This document shows positions 45,637 to 56,436 of a stretch of DNA of 64,000 nucleotides, piece by piece; the stretch's first letter is position 1; every line of letters starts with the position of its first letter. The notes under the pieces are model-generated. The model was not told the origin of the DNA and did not search any database. It was given only the letters and a program-made list of their open reading frames with translations. The translations under genes were made by a program, and so were the position numbers. Origin of the DNA: [Mycobacterium] zoologicum (GTDB lineage: Bacteria; Actinomycetota; Actinomycetes; Mycobacteriales; Mycobacteriaceae); the NCBI RefSeq assembly GCF_020172665.1, contig NZ_CP083985.1, forward strand, positions 656,919 to 720,918. Direction: 5' to 3'.

Positions 45637-46860
45637 GTGCCTGGGGGGATGTTCGTGGGGGCTGTACTGGGGGTATCGCTGTCAGCTACGCGCGCGGGCG
45701 TAGTCGTTCTCGACGGTGTCGGAGCTGATGCGTGCACGGTGATCCGTGACGCGGTGGCCGTATCTGCATCGCAATTGGACGCTGTTGCTGCCGCGGTGGC
45801 GCGGGCTGCCCGTACGGCCGCGGACCAGGGTTGTCCGGTGCGGGCGATCGGCCTGACCAGCACGACCGATGCCGATTCGTTCGGGTGGGATCTGGAAGCG
45901 CTGTTGGTCGAAGCGGGCATCGCAGAGATCGAGATATTCGAGCCCACCGACGCCACGGCGGCGCTGGCAGACGTGGTCGCCTTGAGCACCCGAGCTCAGA
46001 GCGCGACGGTCAGCCTGATCACCGAGGACCAGACCCTGGCGGTGCTGGCCGACGGCGACGACGGCACGCATCGCACCGTGGCCTGCATGCACCACGACGA
46101 CGACGCGGCGTTGGGCTCGTTGGACAAACTCGTCGCCGATTGGCTCTCCGGCCCGGTGTTCGTGATGATCCCGCATGACCTTGCGGCCCAAGGCTTCCCG
46201 GATCGGCTGGAGCGTGCCATTGCGCCACGGGCGATTTCGCTGATCGATGCCGAACTGGGGCTGGCCCGCGGGGTGGCGCTTGCTGCCGGAAACTCAGCGT
46301 TGGGCGGCGACGTGGTCGCCGATGGTGCGAATACGCCCGTGCGACAACGACTCCACCGCCCCGACGCGATGCTGGTGGGTGCTGTTGCGGTGACGCTTCT
46401 GGTCGCGGCGGTGACGGTCGGGTTGGCCCACGGAGTCCTGTTCGGCAACGAACCGCAGACTCCGTCGAGTGTCGGTGTCGCGGCGGCTCGCAACGACGCC
46501 CAGCCGAGCCACGATGTGGCGACGCCGCCTTCGGCTGTGGCGCCGGTTTCGGCACCAGAGCCGGTAACGGCCGCCGTTGCGGCGCCGCCGGTTTGGGCGG
46601 TGCCGGCTCCGGTTGCAACTCAAAACGCCGCGCCCGAGGAGGCGCAGCTGCGAAAGATGACCGAGCCGATCGCCGAGTCGGTCCCCGGCCCGGACGCGCC
46701 GCCTGTCGGTGTCGTGCCACCGGCGCCCGTCGAGGAACCGGCGCCGTCGCCACTGCAGGACGCGATTACCTTCGTGGAACAGACGCTCGGGATCGACTTC
46801 GACAATGACGGCCGGATCGGCGGCCGTGCCGCAACGCCGGCGCCCGATCAAGCTCCGTGA
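45637..46860 (+). CDS. DUF7159-type membrane protein with C-terminal EF-hand-like motif
   Basis: A 407-residue protein. The N-terminal ASKHA-like domain (1-210) begins GAVLGVSLSATRAG. A transmembrane helix (about 247-270) and a Pro/Ala-rich external region follow, and the last 21 residues contain D387-F-D-N-D-G-R-I394, an EF-hand-like loop. It is related to the 33.6-kb protein in the head and topology. Start is uncertain: GTG 45637, ATG 45649 or GTG 45655, the last with the best-spaced GGGGGG. Confidence 0.8.
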   Translation: MPGGMFVGAVLGVSLSATRAGVVVLDGVGADACTVIRDAVAVSASQLDAVAAAVARAARTAADQGCPVRAIGLTSTTDADSFGWDLEALLVEAGIAEIEIFEPTDATAALADVVALSTRAQSATVSLITEDQTLAVLADGDDGTHRTVACMHHDDDAALGSLDKLVADWLSGPVFVMIPHDLAAQGFPDRLERAIAPRAISLIDAELGLARGVALAAGNSALGGDVVADGANTPVRQRLHRPDAMLVGAVAVTLLVAAVTVGLAHGVLFGNEPQTPSSVGVAAARNDAQPSHDVATPPSAVAPVSAPEPVTAAVAAPPVWAVPAPVATQNAAPEEAQLRKMTEPIAESVPGPDAPPVGVVPPAPVEEPAPSPLQDAITFVEQTLGIDFDNDGRIGGRAATPAPDQAP

Positions 46861-47770
46861 GGCGTGTGCGTTCCGTCATCGTCTGATGGCGATGGCCGTT
46901 CCATGCCGTCGCGGTCGCCGGCACAGAACATGCACGGATCGTTGTGTTCGCTGCCGTAGTCGGCGTACTGCGCGACGACGCCGACGACGGCTGCCGCGGT
47001 ATCGGGGTCGAGCAGCGGTTCGTCGGCTTTGGACGGCTCCAGCGAACCGATGCCCGCAACAAGAGGGATCGGACTGGTCAATGAGCCGGTGACGTCAACG
47101 ACCGGGTGGCCGTCGACGAACAGCGTGTACATGTCGTGTTCGGGGAATCCGACGTTGAATCGCAGCACCCACCACTGTCCGGATTCTTGTGCGGCGTAAG
47201 GGAAGTACGTGTATCCCGTGCGCAACCACTGTGGCTGCACGCCGAGATCGATGGGGGCGGATCAGTAGGCCCCTCGGGAAGCTGCCGGGGATCGCAGTAA
47301 CGACGGGGCTCGGGCTGATGCGCCGACTGCATGGTGCCCTCGGGCGCTGGGAGCAATTCAATGGCGGGCGGTGTGTAGCAGTAGTCGTCGGGGATGTCCG
47401 AGACGTGCTTTGGAGGGTCAACCTCGTCCAGATTTCCGCTCCACAGGATCGTCGTCGGATCACCGGGGTGGAGAAACGATGCCGACACTCGATTTTCTTC
47501 GAGGGCGAGAAGGTAGTAGTAGCGCACCGCCTCATCCAAAGACGGCCATGGTCCGTGATCAATGAGCGACTGTCGGGTGTCGCTGGCAAGTCCCCAAACG
47601 ATGTCGGACGGCGGCGCTTTGTACACGAGGAACATCATCGATGCGTCGGTCCAAGCATGCGAGACGAAAATCGGCGCGCTGCCTCTGGCGTTCTGCATGC
47701 TGATGTGGCGAAGCAGTTCTTGCAGCACATCCGCCGCGAAACCGCTTTGCGCTTCCGGGGGCATCACCAA
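46848..47770 (-). pseudogene. Frameshifted gene of unknown function
   Basis: Two overlapping frames together make one plausible 300-residue protein. The first (from 47770) reads well to PTDPPP, then degenerates into Ser/Arg/Thr-rich nonsense. The second continues sensibly with LGVQPQWLRTGYTYFPY and ends THTPHGA. One extra base in the run of five Cs (reverse strand, 47253-47257) would join them. The second frame is closed by TGA just upstream of the junction and lacks its own ribosome-binding site. It may be a true mutation or an assembly error. No family recognised. Confidence 0.6.
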
Positions 47771-47827
47771 ACCGTAATCCTCGCCCCAACCTGGCGCACC
47801 TCACCACCGAACCGGCACCATAGAGCG

Positions 47828-48778
47828 ATGCCGCCGCTCGATGACATCCTCGACCGACTGCACGTGGTGGCCCTGCCGATGCGGGTCAAGTTCCGCGGCA
47901 TCACCGTTCGGGAGCTGGCGCTGATCGACGGCCCGGCGGGCTGGGGGGAGTTCGGGGCGTTCGGCGAATACGAGCCTCCCGAGGCGGCGCATTGGCTCGA
48001 ATCGGCGTTGGAGAGCGCTTATCACCCTCTGCCGCAACCGATCCGGGACCGAATCCCGATCAACGCGACCGTCCCCGCCGTCGGCGCTGACCAGGTCCCC
48101 GACGTGCTGGCGCGGTTCCCCGGCGCCAGGACCGCCAAGGTCAAGGTCGCCGAGCCCGGCCAGCACCTGGCCGACGACGTCGCGCGGGTCGAGGCCGTCC
48201 GTGCCCTCATCCCCACCGTTCGGGTCGACGCCAACGGCGGCTGGACCGTGGAAGAAGCAGTGCAGGCCGCGAAAGCGTTGGGCGCACTGGAATACCTAGA
48301 GCAGCCCTGCGCGACCGTCGCTGAGCTCGCCGAACTGCGCCGCCGCATCGACACCCCGATCGCCGCCGACGAGAGCATTCGCAAAGCCGACGATCCCTAC
48401 GCCGTCACCCGAGCCGGCGCTGCCGACATCGCCGTGCTCAAAGTCGCTCCGCTGGGCGGGATTTCGAAGCTGTTGACCATCGCGGCCCAGATCGGCATCC
48501 CGGTGGTGGTCTCCAGCGCGATCGACTCGGCGGTCGGCATCGCCACCGGCCTGCGCGCCGCGGCAGCACTGCCGGACCTGCAGCACGCCTGCGGCCTGGG
48601 CACCGGATCGCTGCTGGCCGAAGACGTCGCGGACACCCCGGCACAACAAGACGGCTACCTGCCGGTGCGGCCGATAACCCCCGACCCGGCCCGGCTGCAC
48701 GCCCTGGCCGCGCCGCCCGACCGGAAACAATGGTGGATCGACCGGATCAAGGTATGCCACGCCCTGCTGCCGCGCTGA
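47828..48778 (+). CDS. menC: O-succinylbenzoate synthase
   Basis: Enolase-superfamily dehydratase that makes OSB from SHCHC. A 316-residue protein with the KVKVAEPG lysine motif, metal ligands in VDANGGW, EQP and ADESI, and the second lysine in VLKVAPLGG. Start ATG 47828 matches the family's MPPLDDILDRL. The 3' side faces the lipoprotein gene. Confidence 0.94.
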   Translation: MPPLDDILDRLHVVALPMRVKFRGITVRELALIDGPAGWGEFGAFGEYEPPEAAHWLESALESAYHPLPQPIRDRIPINATVPAVGADQVPDVLARFPGARTAKVKVAEPGQHLADDVARVEAVRALIPTVRVDANGGWTVEEAVQAAKALGALEYLEQPCATVAELAELRRRIDTPIAADESIRKADDPYAVTRAGAADIAVLKVAPLGGISKLLTIAAQIGIPVVVSSAIDSAVGIATGLRAAAALPDLQHACGLGTGSLLAEDVADTPAQQDGYLPVRPITPDPARLHALAAPPDRKQWWIDRIKVCHALLPR

Positions 48779-48876
48779 ACCGCGCCGATGGCACTCGTCG
48801 AGCGTGCGGATTAGTTGGGTAGAACGCCAGATCGCCTACCAAACCGCACTCTCGGCGGGCCAGGCGAACAGCAAAC

Positions 48877-49566
48877 TCACACGCTGGGCAGCCGCGCGTC
48901 GATCCCGTTCACGATCGTCACGCCCTCGTCGCTGACGTACAGCTTGCACGCCAGCACGTCGATCGCCACGTTGTTGGCGACCCGCAGCGCTCGCTGACAT
49001 GACCAGCCCGCGCTGTCGTCCTGATGCTGGGTCATCCACACGGTGGAGTCGACGTCGGTGACAACGTCGAAGGTCCACGGCGTGTCGTCGTAGCCGTCCT
49101 TACTCGTGGTGAATGTCCGCTCGCCGCAGGGCATCCAGCGCCGGGCGGTGTCGTCGAAGAACCGCTGCGCTTGGTCGCGGTCGCGGAACAACGTCGCGGC
49201 CTGGATCACGTAGTGGTCCGAGGTGCCCTCCGACAGGCTCTGAACGATGGTCGACGTCCAGTCGGTGTCGGCGTACACCGACCGCTCGGCGGGCATCCAG
49301 GCGACCAGGCATGCGGGGTCGGCAAACTTCTTGCCCTCGTCGAACATCTTGGTCCGGACGTCTCGGACCCGCATGGCGGGTGCGCCCATGATGTCGCTGA
49401 CGGTGGTGGCGTCCAGCAGCAGGTCCGGCAGCGCCGAGGCCGCCACCGGACGCGGCCCGTCGTGGTCGGCCGGCACCGCCCGGCCGCCGGTAACCCGCGT
49501 GCACCCGGCCACCACGACGCAGGCCAGCACCAGTGTGCAGGCCAATCCCGCGGTTCGCTTCCGCAT
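48877..49566 (-). CDS. Lipoprotein with PknH-like sensor domain (LppH/LpqQ type)
   Basis: A 229-residue lipoprotein with lipobox VVAGC (Cys22). The extracytoplasmic domain (about 40-229) has paired cysteines (WMPCGERTF, GWSCQRAL and VLACKLY) and resembles the PknH sensor domain family. Ligand unknown. ATG 49566 (MRKRTAG) is chosen so that the signal peptide begins normally. Divergent from the hydrolase gene. Confidence 0.85.
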   Translation of the reverse strand: MRKRTAGLACTLVLACVVVAGCTRVTGGRAVPADHDGPRPVAASALPDLLLDATTVSDIMGAPAMRVRDVRTKMFDEGKKFADPACLVAWMPAERSVYADTDWTSTIVQSLSEGTSDHYVIQAATLFRDRDQAQRFFDDTARRWMPCGERTFTTSKDGYDDTPWTFDVVTDVDSTVWMTQHQDDSAGWSCQRALRVANNVAIDVLACKLYVSDEGVTIVNGIDARLPSV

Positions 49567-49623
49567 GCCCGTCCCCAATCGCGCCGTTGCGATCCTGACA
49601 CGATAAGGCGTCGGCGGGTCGCG

Positions 49624-49629
49624 TACCTT
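49624..49629 (+). promoter_or_regulatory. -10 hexamer TACCTT, probable leaderless promoter
   Basis: TACCTT lies 7 nt before GTG 49637. No Shine-Dalgarno, so the transcript probably starts at GTG. Confidence 0.4.
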
Positions 49630-49636
49630 CACACCC

Positions 49637-50467
49637 GTGACCAACCTCGCTTACGACGACCGTAATTCCGATGGCGAGCCGGTTGTGTTCATCGCCGGGC
49701 GTGGCGGCGCCGGACGCGGATGGCATCTGCACCAGGTCCGCGACTTCCAGCTCGCCCGCTACCGTCCGATCACCTTCGACAACCGCGGCATCGGCGCCAC
49801 CGAGAACGCCTCGGGCTTCTGCACCGAGACCATGGTGGCCGACACCGCGCAGCTCATCGAGTCGCTGGACATCGGCCCGGTGCGCATCGTCTCGGTGTCG
49901 ATGGGCTCGTTCATCGCCCAGGAGCTGATGCTGGCCCGCCCCGAACTGGTGAAGTCGGCAGTGCTGATGGCTACCCGCGGCCGCCACGACCGCAGCCGGG
50001 ACTTCTTCTACCAGGCCGAAGTGAAGCTCGCTGAGGCCGGTGTGACACTGCCCGCCGAATACGAGGCGAAAGTCCGCATGCTGGAAAGTTTTTCGCCGAA
50101 AACGCTCAGCGACGACGCGGCCATCAAAGACTGGATCGCGATGTTCACCATGTGGCCGGTCAAGAACACCCCGGGCCTGCGCTGCCAGCTCGACGTGGCG
50201 CCGCTGGCCAACCGGCTGCCCGCCTACGCCAACATCACCCAGCCGGTGCTGGTCATCGGATTCGGCGACGACGTCGTCACCCCGGCGCACCTGAGCCGCG
50301 AAGTCGCCGACGCCATTCCGGGTGCGCGCTATCTGGAGATCCCCGACGCCGGCCACCTCGGTTTCATCGAGAAGCCCGAGGCCGTCAACAAGGCTGCGCT
50401 GGAGTTCCTCGCCGAGATCGACGGCAAGCCGTATCGGTGGACGCCTCCACCTCCGACGCACGACTAA
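49637..50467 (+). CDS. Alpha/beta hydrolase, MenH-like (BpoC-like)
   Basis: A 276-residue alpha/beta hydrolase with nucleophile elbow SVSMGS, an Asp in GFGDDVVTP and His in PDAGHLGF. It corresponds to Rv0554 (bpoC), once called a peroxidase. Placement between menC and menD suggests SHCHC synthase (MenH) activity, which is inference. It lies 10 bp before menD. Confidence 0.9.
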   Translation: MTNLAYDDRNSDGEPVVFIAGRGGAGRGWHLHQVRDFQLARYRPITFDNRGIGATENASGFCTETMVADTAQLIESLDIGPVRIVSVSMGSFIAQELMLARPELVKSAVLMATRGRHDRSRDFFYQAEVKLAEAGVTLPAEYEAKVRMLESFSPKTLSDDAAIKDWIAMFTMWPVKNTPGLRCQLDVAPLANRLPAYANITQPVLVIGFGDDVVTPAHLSREVADAIPGARYLEIPDAGHLGFIEKPEAVNKAALEFLAEIDGKPYRWTPPPPTHD

Positions 50468-50470
50468 TCT
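50465..50470 (+). promoter_or_regulatory. -10 hexamer TAATCT, probable leaderless promoter of menD
   Basis: TAATCT overlaps the stop region of the upstream hydrolase and ends 7 nt before ATG 50478. No Shine-Dalgarno, so menD can be transcribed alone and leaderless. Confidence 0.42.
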
Positions 50471-50477
50471 GGTACCG

Positions 50478-52133
50478 ATGACCAACCCCTCGACGGCACA
50501 GGCCCGCATCGTCGTCGACGAACTGATCCGCGGCGGCGTCCGCGACGTGGTGCTGTGCCCGGGATCGCGCAACGCCCCGCTGGCGTTCGCGCTGCACGAC
50601 GCCGACCGGGCCGGCCGGCTGCGCCTGCACGTGCGCATCGACGAGCGCACCGCCGGCTACCTGGCGATCGGCCTGGCGGTCAGCGCCGGCGCGCCGGTGT
50701 GCGTGGCGATGACCTCCGGCACGGCGGTGGCCAACCTGGGGCCCGCGGTGGTGGAGGCCAACTACGCGCGGGTGCCGCTGATCGTGCTCAGCGCCAACCG
50801 GCCCTACGAGATGCTGGGCACCGGGGCCAATCAGACCATGGAGCAGCTGGGCTACTTCGGCACCCAGGTGCGTGCCACGATCAGCCTGGGCCTGGCCGAG
50901 GAGGCGCCGGAGCGCATGGACGCTCTCAACGCCACCTGGCGTTCGGCGACGTGTCGAGTGCTGGTGGCCGCCACCGGATCTCGCACCGCCAACGCCGGAC
51001 CGGTGCAGTTCGACATCCCGTTGCGCGAGCCGCTGGTCCCCGAGCCTGACGACGACGGAACCCTGCCGCCCGGCCGCCCGGACGGTCGCGCCTGGACCTA
51101 CACCCCGCCGGTCAGCTTCGATCAACCGCTGGAGATCGACCTGACCCCGGACACCGTCGTGATCGCCGGGCACGGTGCCGGTGCGCACCCGAACTTGGCG
51201 GCGCTGCCCACGGTCGCCGAACCCACCGCCCCCGCCCCGGCGAATGCGTTGCACCCGCTTGCGTTGCCAATGCTGCGCCCGCAGCAGGTGATCATGGTCG
51301 GCCGGCCCACCCTGCACCGTCCGGTGTCGAACCTGCTGGCCGACCCGAGCGTGCCGGTGTTCGCACTCACCACCGGGCCGCGCTGGCCGGACGTTTCGGG
51401 CAATTCGCAGGCCACCGGAACCCGGGCGGTCACCACCGGGACACCGAATAAGTCCTGGCTGGACCGCTGCGAGGCGCTGAACCGGGCGGCCGCCGCTGCG
51501 GTGACAGGCCAGCTGGCGGCGCACCCGCTCACCACCGGCCTGCACGTGGCCGCCGCCGTCGCCGCAGCGCTGCGCCCCGGTGACCAGCTGGTGCTGGGCG
51601 CCTCCAACCCGGTGCGCGACGCCGCGCTGGTCGGGCTGGGCAACTTCGTGGCGCCCCGCGACATCACCGTGCGGTCCAACCGGGGGGTTGCCGGTATCGA
51701 CGGCACGGTGTCGACGGCGATCGGGGCGGCGCTGGCGCATGAGCGTGGCAACCCGGACGCCCGCACCATCGCCCTGATCGGCGACCTGACGTTCGTCCAC
51801 GACAGCTCCGGGCTGCTGATCGGGCCCACCGAGCCCACCCCGCGCGCGCTGACCATCGTGGTTTCCAACGACAACGGCGGCGGCATCTTCGAGCTGTTGG
51901 AGCAGGGCGACCCGCGTTTCGCCGATGTCTCCTCGCGGATCTTCGGCACCCCGCACGACGTCGACGTCGGTGCGTTGTGCCGGGCCTATCACGTGGATTT
52001 CGCGCAGATCGACAGCGTCGACGCGCTGCCCGCCGCGCTGGCCGAGCCCTCCGCCGGTATGCGGGTGCTCGAGGTCAAGGCCGACCGATCGTCGCTGCGG
52101 GCGCTGCACGCGGCGATCAGGGCCGCGTTGTGA
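50478..52133 (+). CDS. menD: SEPHCHC synthase (menaquinone biosynthesis)
   Basis: ThDP-dependent enzyme that adds 2-oxoglutarate to isochorismate. A 551-residue protein. The ThDP-activating Glu is at about residue 56 (RIDERTAG), CPGSRNAPL sits near the N-terminus, and the ThDP-binding GDLTFVHD followed by SNDNGGGIF is near the C-terminus. The stop overlaps the next start by GTGA. Confidence 0.96.
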   Translation: MTNPSTAQARIVVDELIRGGVRDVVLCPGSRNAPLAFALHDADRAGRLRLHVRIDERTAGYLAIGLAVSAGAPVCVAMTSGTAVANLGPAVVEANYARVPLIVLSANRPYEMLGTGANQTMEQLGYFGTQVRATISLGLAEEAPERMDALNATWRSATCRVLVAATGSRTANAGPVQFDIPLREPLVPEPDDDGTLPPGRPDGRAWTYTPPVSFDQPLEIDLTPDTVVIAGHGAGAHPNLAALPTVAEPTAPAPANALHPLALPMLRPQQVIMVGRPTLHRPVSNLLADPSVPVFALTTGPRWPDVSGNSQATGTRAVTTGTPNKSWLDRCEALNRAAAAAVTGQLAAHPLTTGLHVAAAVAAALRPGDQLVLGASNPVRDAALVGLGNFVAPRDITVRSNRGVAGIDGTVSTAIGAALAHERGNPDARTIALIGDLTFVHDSSGLLIGPTEPTPRALTIVVSNDNGGGIFELLEQGDPRFADVSSRIFGTPHDVDVGALCRAYHVDFAQIDSVDALPAALAEPSAGMRVLEVKADRSSLRALHAAIRAAL

Positions 52134-52642
52134 GGATGCCGGACTATCGGGCGTTGAAACCCTTGCTGGACAGGGCGGTTCACGGCGAGGGCGTGGTGGT
52201 GCCGGATTCGATTGCCGGCCGGGTGCTGCGCGGGGCGCGGATGGGTGTGCTGATCCTGGTGGCGCTGGTGACGCTGCAGTCGGCGCTGCTGGTGGCCGGG
52301 GCCTGGCGCAACGACATCGCCATCGAACGCAACATGGGGGTGGCCGCCGCCGAGGTCCTCAACGCGGGTTTCCGGCGCTCCACCATCGAGTTCGTGACGC
52401 CCGAGCGGATCACCTACCGCCCCGAGCTCGGAGTGCTCTACCCGTCCGAATTGGCAACGGGGATGCGTATTTACGTCGAATACGACAAGTCCGACCCCGA
52501 CCTGGTGCGGGTGCAGCATCGCACCGCGGTGCTGGCGGTGATTCCGGCCGGATCGGTCGCGGTGATCGCCTGGCTGGTCGGTGTCGCGGCGCTGCTCGGA
52601 TTGGCGTTCGCTGAACGACGGTGGGGCGACCGCGCCACCTGA
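52130..52642 (+). CDS. DUF3592-like membrane protein (Rv0556-like)
   Basis: A 170-residue protein with two transmembrane helices (about 36-56 and 142-162) and an external beta domain containing [23 protein letters not shown] 52130 overlaps the menD stop; ATG 52136 is an alternative. Function unknown; the position after menD is conserved. Confidence 0.83.
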   Translation: MRMPDYRALKPLLDRAVHGEGVVVPDSIAGRVLRGARMGVLILVALVTLQSALLVAGAWRNDIAIERNMGVAAAEVLNAGFRRSTIEFVTPERITYRPELGVLYPSELATGMRIYVEYDKSDPDLVRVQHRTAVLAVIPAGSVAVIAWLVGVAALLGLAFAERRWGDRAT

Positions 52643-53281
52643 TCAGCTGCCGTGGGTCAGCCGGTCCAGCCAACCTGCATCGTCGGTGTCCACCAGGGCA
52701 TGGTTGGTGGCGTCGTACACCGTTGGAGTGCCGGGCTTTTCCGGGTTGGCCGCCAGCAGCTGGACGCGGTTGTAGGCGTTCATCGACCCGGGGTCGACGG
52801 CCGGCTGCCCGGATGCGATCCGCTCCACCACCGGCGCGGCCAGTCCGGCATCGCGGGCGGTGTCAGCGATGTCTTGCAAGCTCGGTGCGCCGCCCCGGCG
52901 ATACAGCTCACCGACGAACCCCTGATAGCTCGCGGCCGAGGTGGCCGGATCAGCCGCCGCCATCAGCGCGTTGCCGACCCGGGCGGAGACGTCGTTGCCC
53001 CGGCGGGCGTCCAGAAACGTCATCCACCGGTAGGTGACCGCGACGTCCCCGGCCGCCAGGTGCCGGCCCAGGTCGTCGCCGGAGGCCGATTCGAACTTGG
53101 CGCATTCGGGGCACTGCGGGTCGCAGAAGATCTCCAGCTGTACCGGGGCGGACGCCGAGCCGGCCAGCACCCCGAAGTGGTCGGGGCTGAGCGCGGTACC
53201 CGGTGGGTCCGCCGCCGCCGGGCCTGCCAAAGCGCCGCCGACTATCACCAGTGTTGCCAATGTGCCCAGCCAAGACCGCAT
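52643..53281 (-). CDS. Secreted DsbA-like thioredoxin-fold protein
   Basis: A 212-residue protein with a signal peptide (AAA-DP at about 24) and a CxxC redox motif (C57-P-E-C60, with Cys53 just before). The insert of helices and the later GTPTVYD cis-Pro segment fit DsbA/Thioredoxin_4 proteins. It occupies the site where mgtA lies in M. tuberculosis. Likely an oxidant of exported proteins, by family. Confidence 0.87.
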   Translation of the reverse strand: MRSWLGTLATLVIVGGALAGPAAADPPGTALSPDHFGVLAGSASAPVQLEIFCDPQCPECAKFESASGDDLGRHLAAGDVAVTYRWMTFLDARRGNDVSARVGNALMAAADPATSAASYQGFVGELYRRGGAPSLQDIADTARDAGLAAPVVERIASGQPAVDPGSMNAYNRVQLLAANPEKPGTPTVYDATNHALVDTDDAGWLDRLTHGS

Positions 53282-53304
53282 GCGGCCAACCCTATCGGCC
53301 CGGG

Positions 53305-53310
53305 TAGCGT
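53305..53310 (+). promoter_or_regulatory. -10 hexamer TAGCGT, probable leaderless promoter of menG
   Basis: TAGCGT lies 7 nt before GTG 53318 in the 36-bp divergent spacer; no Shine-Dalgarno. Confidence 0.4.
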
Positions 53311-53317
53311 CGACGCC

Positions 53318-54007
53318 GTGAGCCGCGCCAGCCTGGACAAAGACCCCCGTGCGGTCGCGTCGATGTTCGACGGAGTCGCGCGCCGCTACGACGTCACCAA
53401 CACCGTGATGTCGCTGGGCCGCGACCGCGCCTGGCGTCGTGCCACCCGCAAGGCGCTCGGCCTGCAGCCGGGGGAGAAGGTGCTCGACCTGGCCGCCGGC
53501 ACCGCGGTGTCGACCGTGGAGCTCGCCAAGTCCGGCGCGTGGTGTGTGGCGGCGGATTTCTCGGTCGGCATGCTGGCCGCCGGCCACCGGCGCGACGTGC
53601 CCAAGGTCGCCGGGGACGCCACCAAGCTGCCGTTCGACGACGGGGTGTTCGACGCGGTGACGATCAGCTTCGGGCTGCGCAACGTCGTCGACCACACCGC
53701 GGGCCTGCGCGAGATGGCCCGGGTGACCAAGCCCGGTGGGCGGCTGGTGGTGTGCGAGTTCTCCACGCCGACGGTGCCGGTGTTCGCCACCGCCTACAAG
53801 GAGTACCTGATGCGGGCGCTGCCCGCGGTGGCCCGCGCGGTGTCGTCCAACCCGGAGGCCTACGTCTATCTCGCCGAGTCGATTCGGGCCTGGCCGGATC
53901 AGGCGACGCTGGCCGGCCGGATCGGCGAGGCGGGCTGGTCGCAGGTGAGCTGGCGCAACCTGACCGGCGGCATCGTCGCGCTGCACACCGGCATCAAGCC
54001 GGCTTAG
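53318..54007 (+). CDS. menG: Demethylmenaquinone methyltransferase
   Basis: SAM methyltransferase (UbiE/MenG family), last step of menaquinone synthesis. A 229-residue protein with family signature [15 protein letters not shown] site [10 protein letters not shown], and ISFGLRNV. It corresponds to Rv0558 (ubiE/menH). The stop overlaps the convergent DUF385 gene. Confidence 0.95.
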   Translation: MSRASLDKDPRAVASMFDGVARRYDVTNTVMSLGRDRAWRRATRKALGLQPGEKVLDLAAGTAVSTVELAKSGAWCVAADFSVGMLAAGHRRDVPKVAGDATKLPFDDGVFDAVTISFGLRNVVDHTAGLREMARVTKPGGRLVVCEFSTPTVPVFATAYKEYLMRALPAVARAVSSNPEAYVYLAESIRAWPDQATLAGRIGEAGWSQVSWRNLTGGIVALHTGIKPA

Positions 54008-54447
54008 TCGACGGCGTCGAACCGGAACACCGCGATCTGTCCGGCGAGCGCCTCGACCTCGTCGGGTGTGCCCTCGCGGACCAGCCCGGCGCGTTTGAGG
54101 AAGCCCGCGCCGACGGGCACCTGCACCGGGAACTCCCGCAGCACCGGGCGGGCCGCCTCAGCCGACAGCTCCACGATGCGGACCTGGCGTTTCTTGCGGC
54201 CGTGGCGCAGTGTGCCCGATCCGGCGGCGCGGGCGTTGAGCGCCCAGTCGGCGTTCGGGAAACCCGCCACGGTGTAGAGCTCGCCGTCGAGGGTGAACGG
54301 CGTCATCGGGGTGCTGCGCGGCTGACCGGACTTGCGGCCCGGCACGGTCAGCACCATCGGTGGGCCGGTCGGCACGCCCAGCCGCTGCAGGCCGATCATC
54401 AGTTTGTTGACCGGCTTGAGCCAGCGCGGGGGCTTGGGCGTGGTCAT
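54004..54447 (-). CDS. DUF385 / F420-type nitroreductase family protein
   Basis: A 147-residue split-barrel protein with [17 protein letters not shown] and a [11 protein letters not shown] substrate/cofactor region. This is the third DUF385 gene in the window and is more diverged from the other two. Its 3' end overlaps menG by 4 bp. Quinone reduction is possible, given the men context. Confidence 0.87.
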   Translation of the reverse strand: MTTPKPPRWLKPVNKLMIGLQRLGVPTGPPMVLTVPGRKSGQPRSTPMTPFTLDGELYTVAGFPNADWALNARAAGSGTLRHGRKKRQVRIVELSAEAARPVLREFPVQVPVGAGFLKRAGLVREGTPDEVEALAGQIAVFRFDAVD

Positions 54448-54452
54448 GGTCT

Positions 54453-55159
<707 letters not shown>

Positions 55160-55182
55160 TGTCAACGGTCCTGATACCTGTC

Positions 55183-56421
55183 TCAGGCGAACGGCTTACG
55201 GCGGTCCACCAGTCGCGACAACCGGCCCCCGCCCCGCCAGGCCCGCGCCACCAGGTCGGCGTCGTCGTCGGTGACCAGGTTGGCCATCACCCGCACCGCC
55301 ACCCGCATCAGCGTCGTCGAACGCATCGCCACCGGGCCGGTGGCGGGCAGGAACCGCGGGAAGGTCAGCAGCAGCGCCAGCCGCCGGGCCACCGAGAACC
55401 CGCGGGCGTAGCGGGCGGCCAGCAACTCCGGCCAGGCGTGGGTGAGGTCCGGGCAGTCCAGCATGTCGGCCGCCAGCTTCCCGGTCTCCAGGCCGTAGTC
55501 GATGCCCTCGCCGTTGAGCGGGTTGACGCAGGCCGCGGCGTCGCCGATCAGCATCCAGTTCGGCCCGGCCACCCCCGAGACCGCACCGCCCATCGGCAGC
55601 AGCGCGCTGGCCGGAGCGCGTACCGGGCCCTCGAAGCCCCACTCGTCGCGGCGCAGGTCGGCGTAGTAGGACATCAGCGGGCGCAGTGCCACGTCGGCCG
55701 GCCGCTTGACGGTGGCCAGCGCGCCGACGCCGATGTTCACCTCACCATTGCCCAACGGGAAGATCCAGCCATACCCCGGCAGCACCGCCCCCTCGGGTGA
55801 GCGCAGTTCCAGGTGCGAGGTCAGCCACGGCTCGTCACTGCGCGGCGAGGCCAGATATCCGCGGGCGGCCACCCCGTACGCCGTCTCCTGATGCCACTGG
55901 CGGCCCAGCACCCGGCCCAGTGTGGAGCGGGCGCCGTCGGCCACGATCAGCTGCCGGCAGCCGACCTCGGTGCCGTCGGCCAACACCACCGAACGCACCC
56001 GGCCGTCGGTACCCCGCTGGACGTCGACGGCCTTGACGCCCAACAGCATTCGGGCTCCGGACTCCTCGGCGACCTTGCGGATCCGGTCGTCGAGTTCGGT
56101 GCGCGGCGCGGCGCTGCCGGTCGACGGGAATGACGGGCCGGGCCAGTCCACTTCGACCTCGCCGCCGAAGCCGGCCATCCGCAGACCGCGATGACGGATG
56201 TGGCTGTCCAGCCACTCGCCCAGCCCCAGCAATTCGAGCTGCTCGACGGCACGCGGTGTCAGCCCGTCGCCGCAGGGTTTGTCCCGCGGGAAGGCCGCGG
56301 TGTCGATCACCAGGACGTCCCTGCCGTCACGCGCAGCCCATGCCGCGGCCGCCGACCCGGCTGGTCCGGCGCCGACTATCACGACATCGGCCACCGTGTC
56401 AGCGCTGGAATTCACACTCAC
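55183..56421 (-). CDS. Geranylgeranyl reductase-family FAD oxidoreductase (Rv0561c-like)
   Basis: A 412-residue flavoprotein with FAD motif VIVGAGPAGSAAA, RDKPCGDGLTPRA, and the second flavin site LIGDAAACVNPLNGEGI. In mycobacteria the orthologue (MenJ) saturates one isoprene of menaquinone. GTG 56421 or 56415 is the start; both are very close to the divergent synthase gene. The frame is open upstream but antisense to that gene. Confidence 0.93.
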   Translation of the reverse strand: MSVNSSADTVADVVIVGAGPAGSAAAAWAARDGRDVLVIDTAAFPRDKPCGDGLTPRAVEQLELLGLGEWLDSHIRHRGLRMAGFGGEVEVDWPGPSFPSTGSAAPRTELDDRIRKVAEESGARMLLGVKAVDVQRGTDGRVRSVVLADGTEVGCRQLIVADGARSTLGRVLGRQWHQETAYGVAARGYLASPRSDEPWLTSHLELRSPEGAVLPGYGWIFPLGNGEVNIGVGALATVKRPADVALRPLMSYYADLRRDEWGFEGPVRAPASALLPMGGAVSGVAGPNWMLIGDAAACVNPLNGEGIDYGLETGKLAADMLDCPDLTHAWPELLAARYARGFSVARRLALLLTFPRFLPATGPVAMRSTTLMRVAVRVMANLVTDDDADLVARAWRGGGRLSRLVDRRKPFA

Positions 56422-56424
56422 CAG

Positions 56425-56430
56425 TATGTT
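56425..56430 (+). promoter_or_regulatory. -10 hexamer TATGTT for the polyprenyl synthase gene
   Basis: TATGTT lies 6 nt before GTG 56437, in the 15-nt gap between two divergent starts. Its complement AACATA overlaps a reverse-strand hexamer, CATACT, that could serve the other gene. Confidence 0.45.
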
Positions 56431-56436
56431 GGACCC

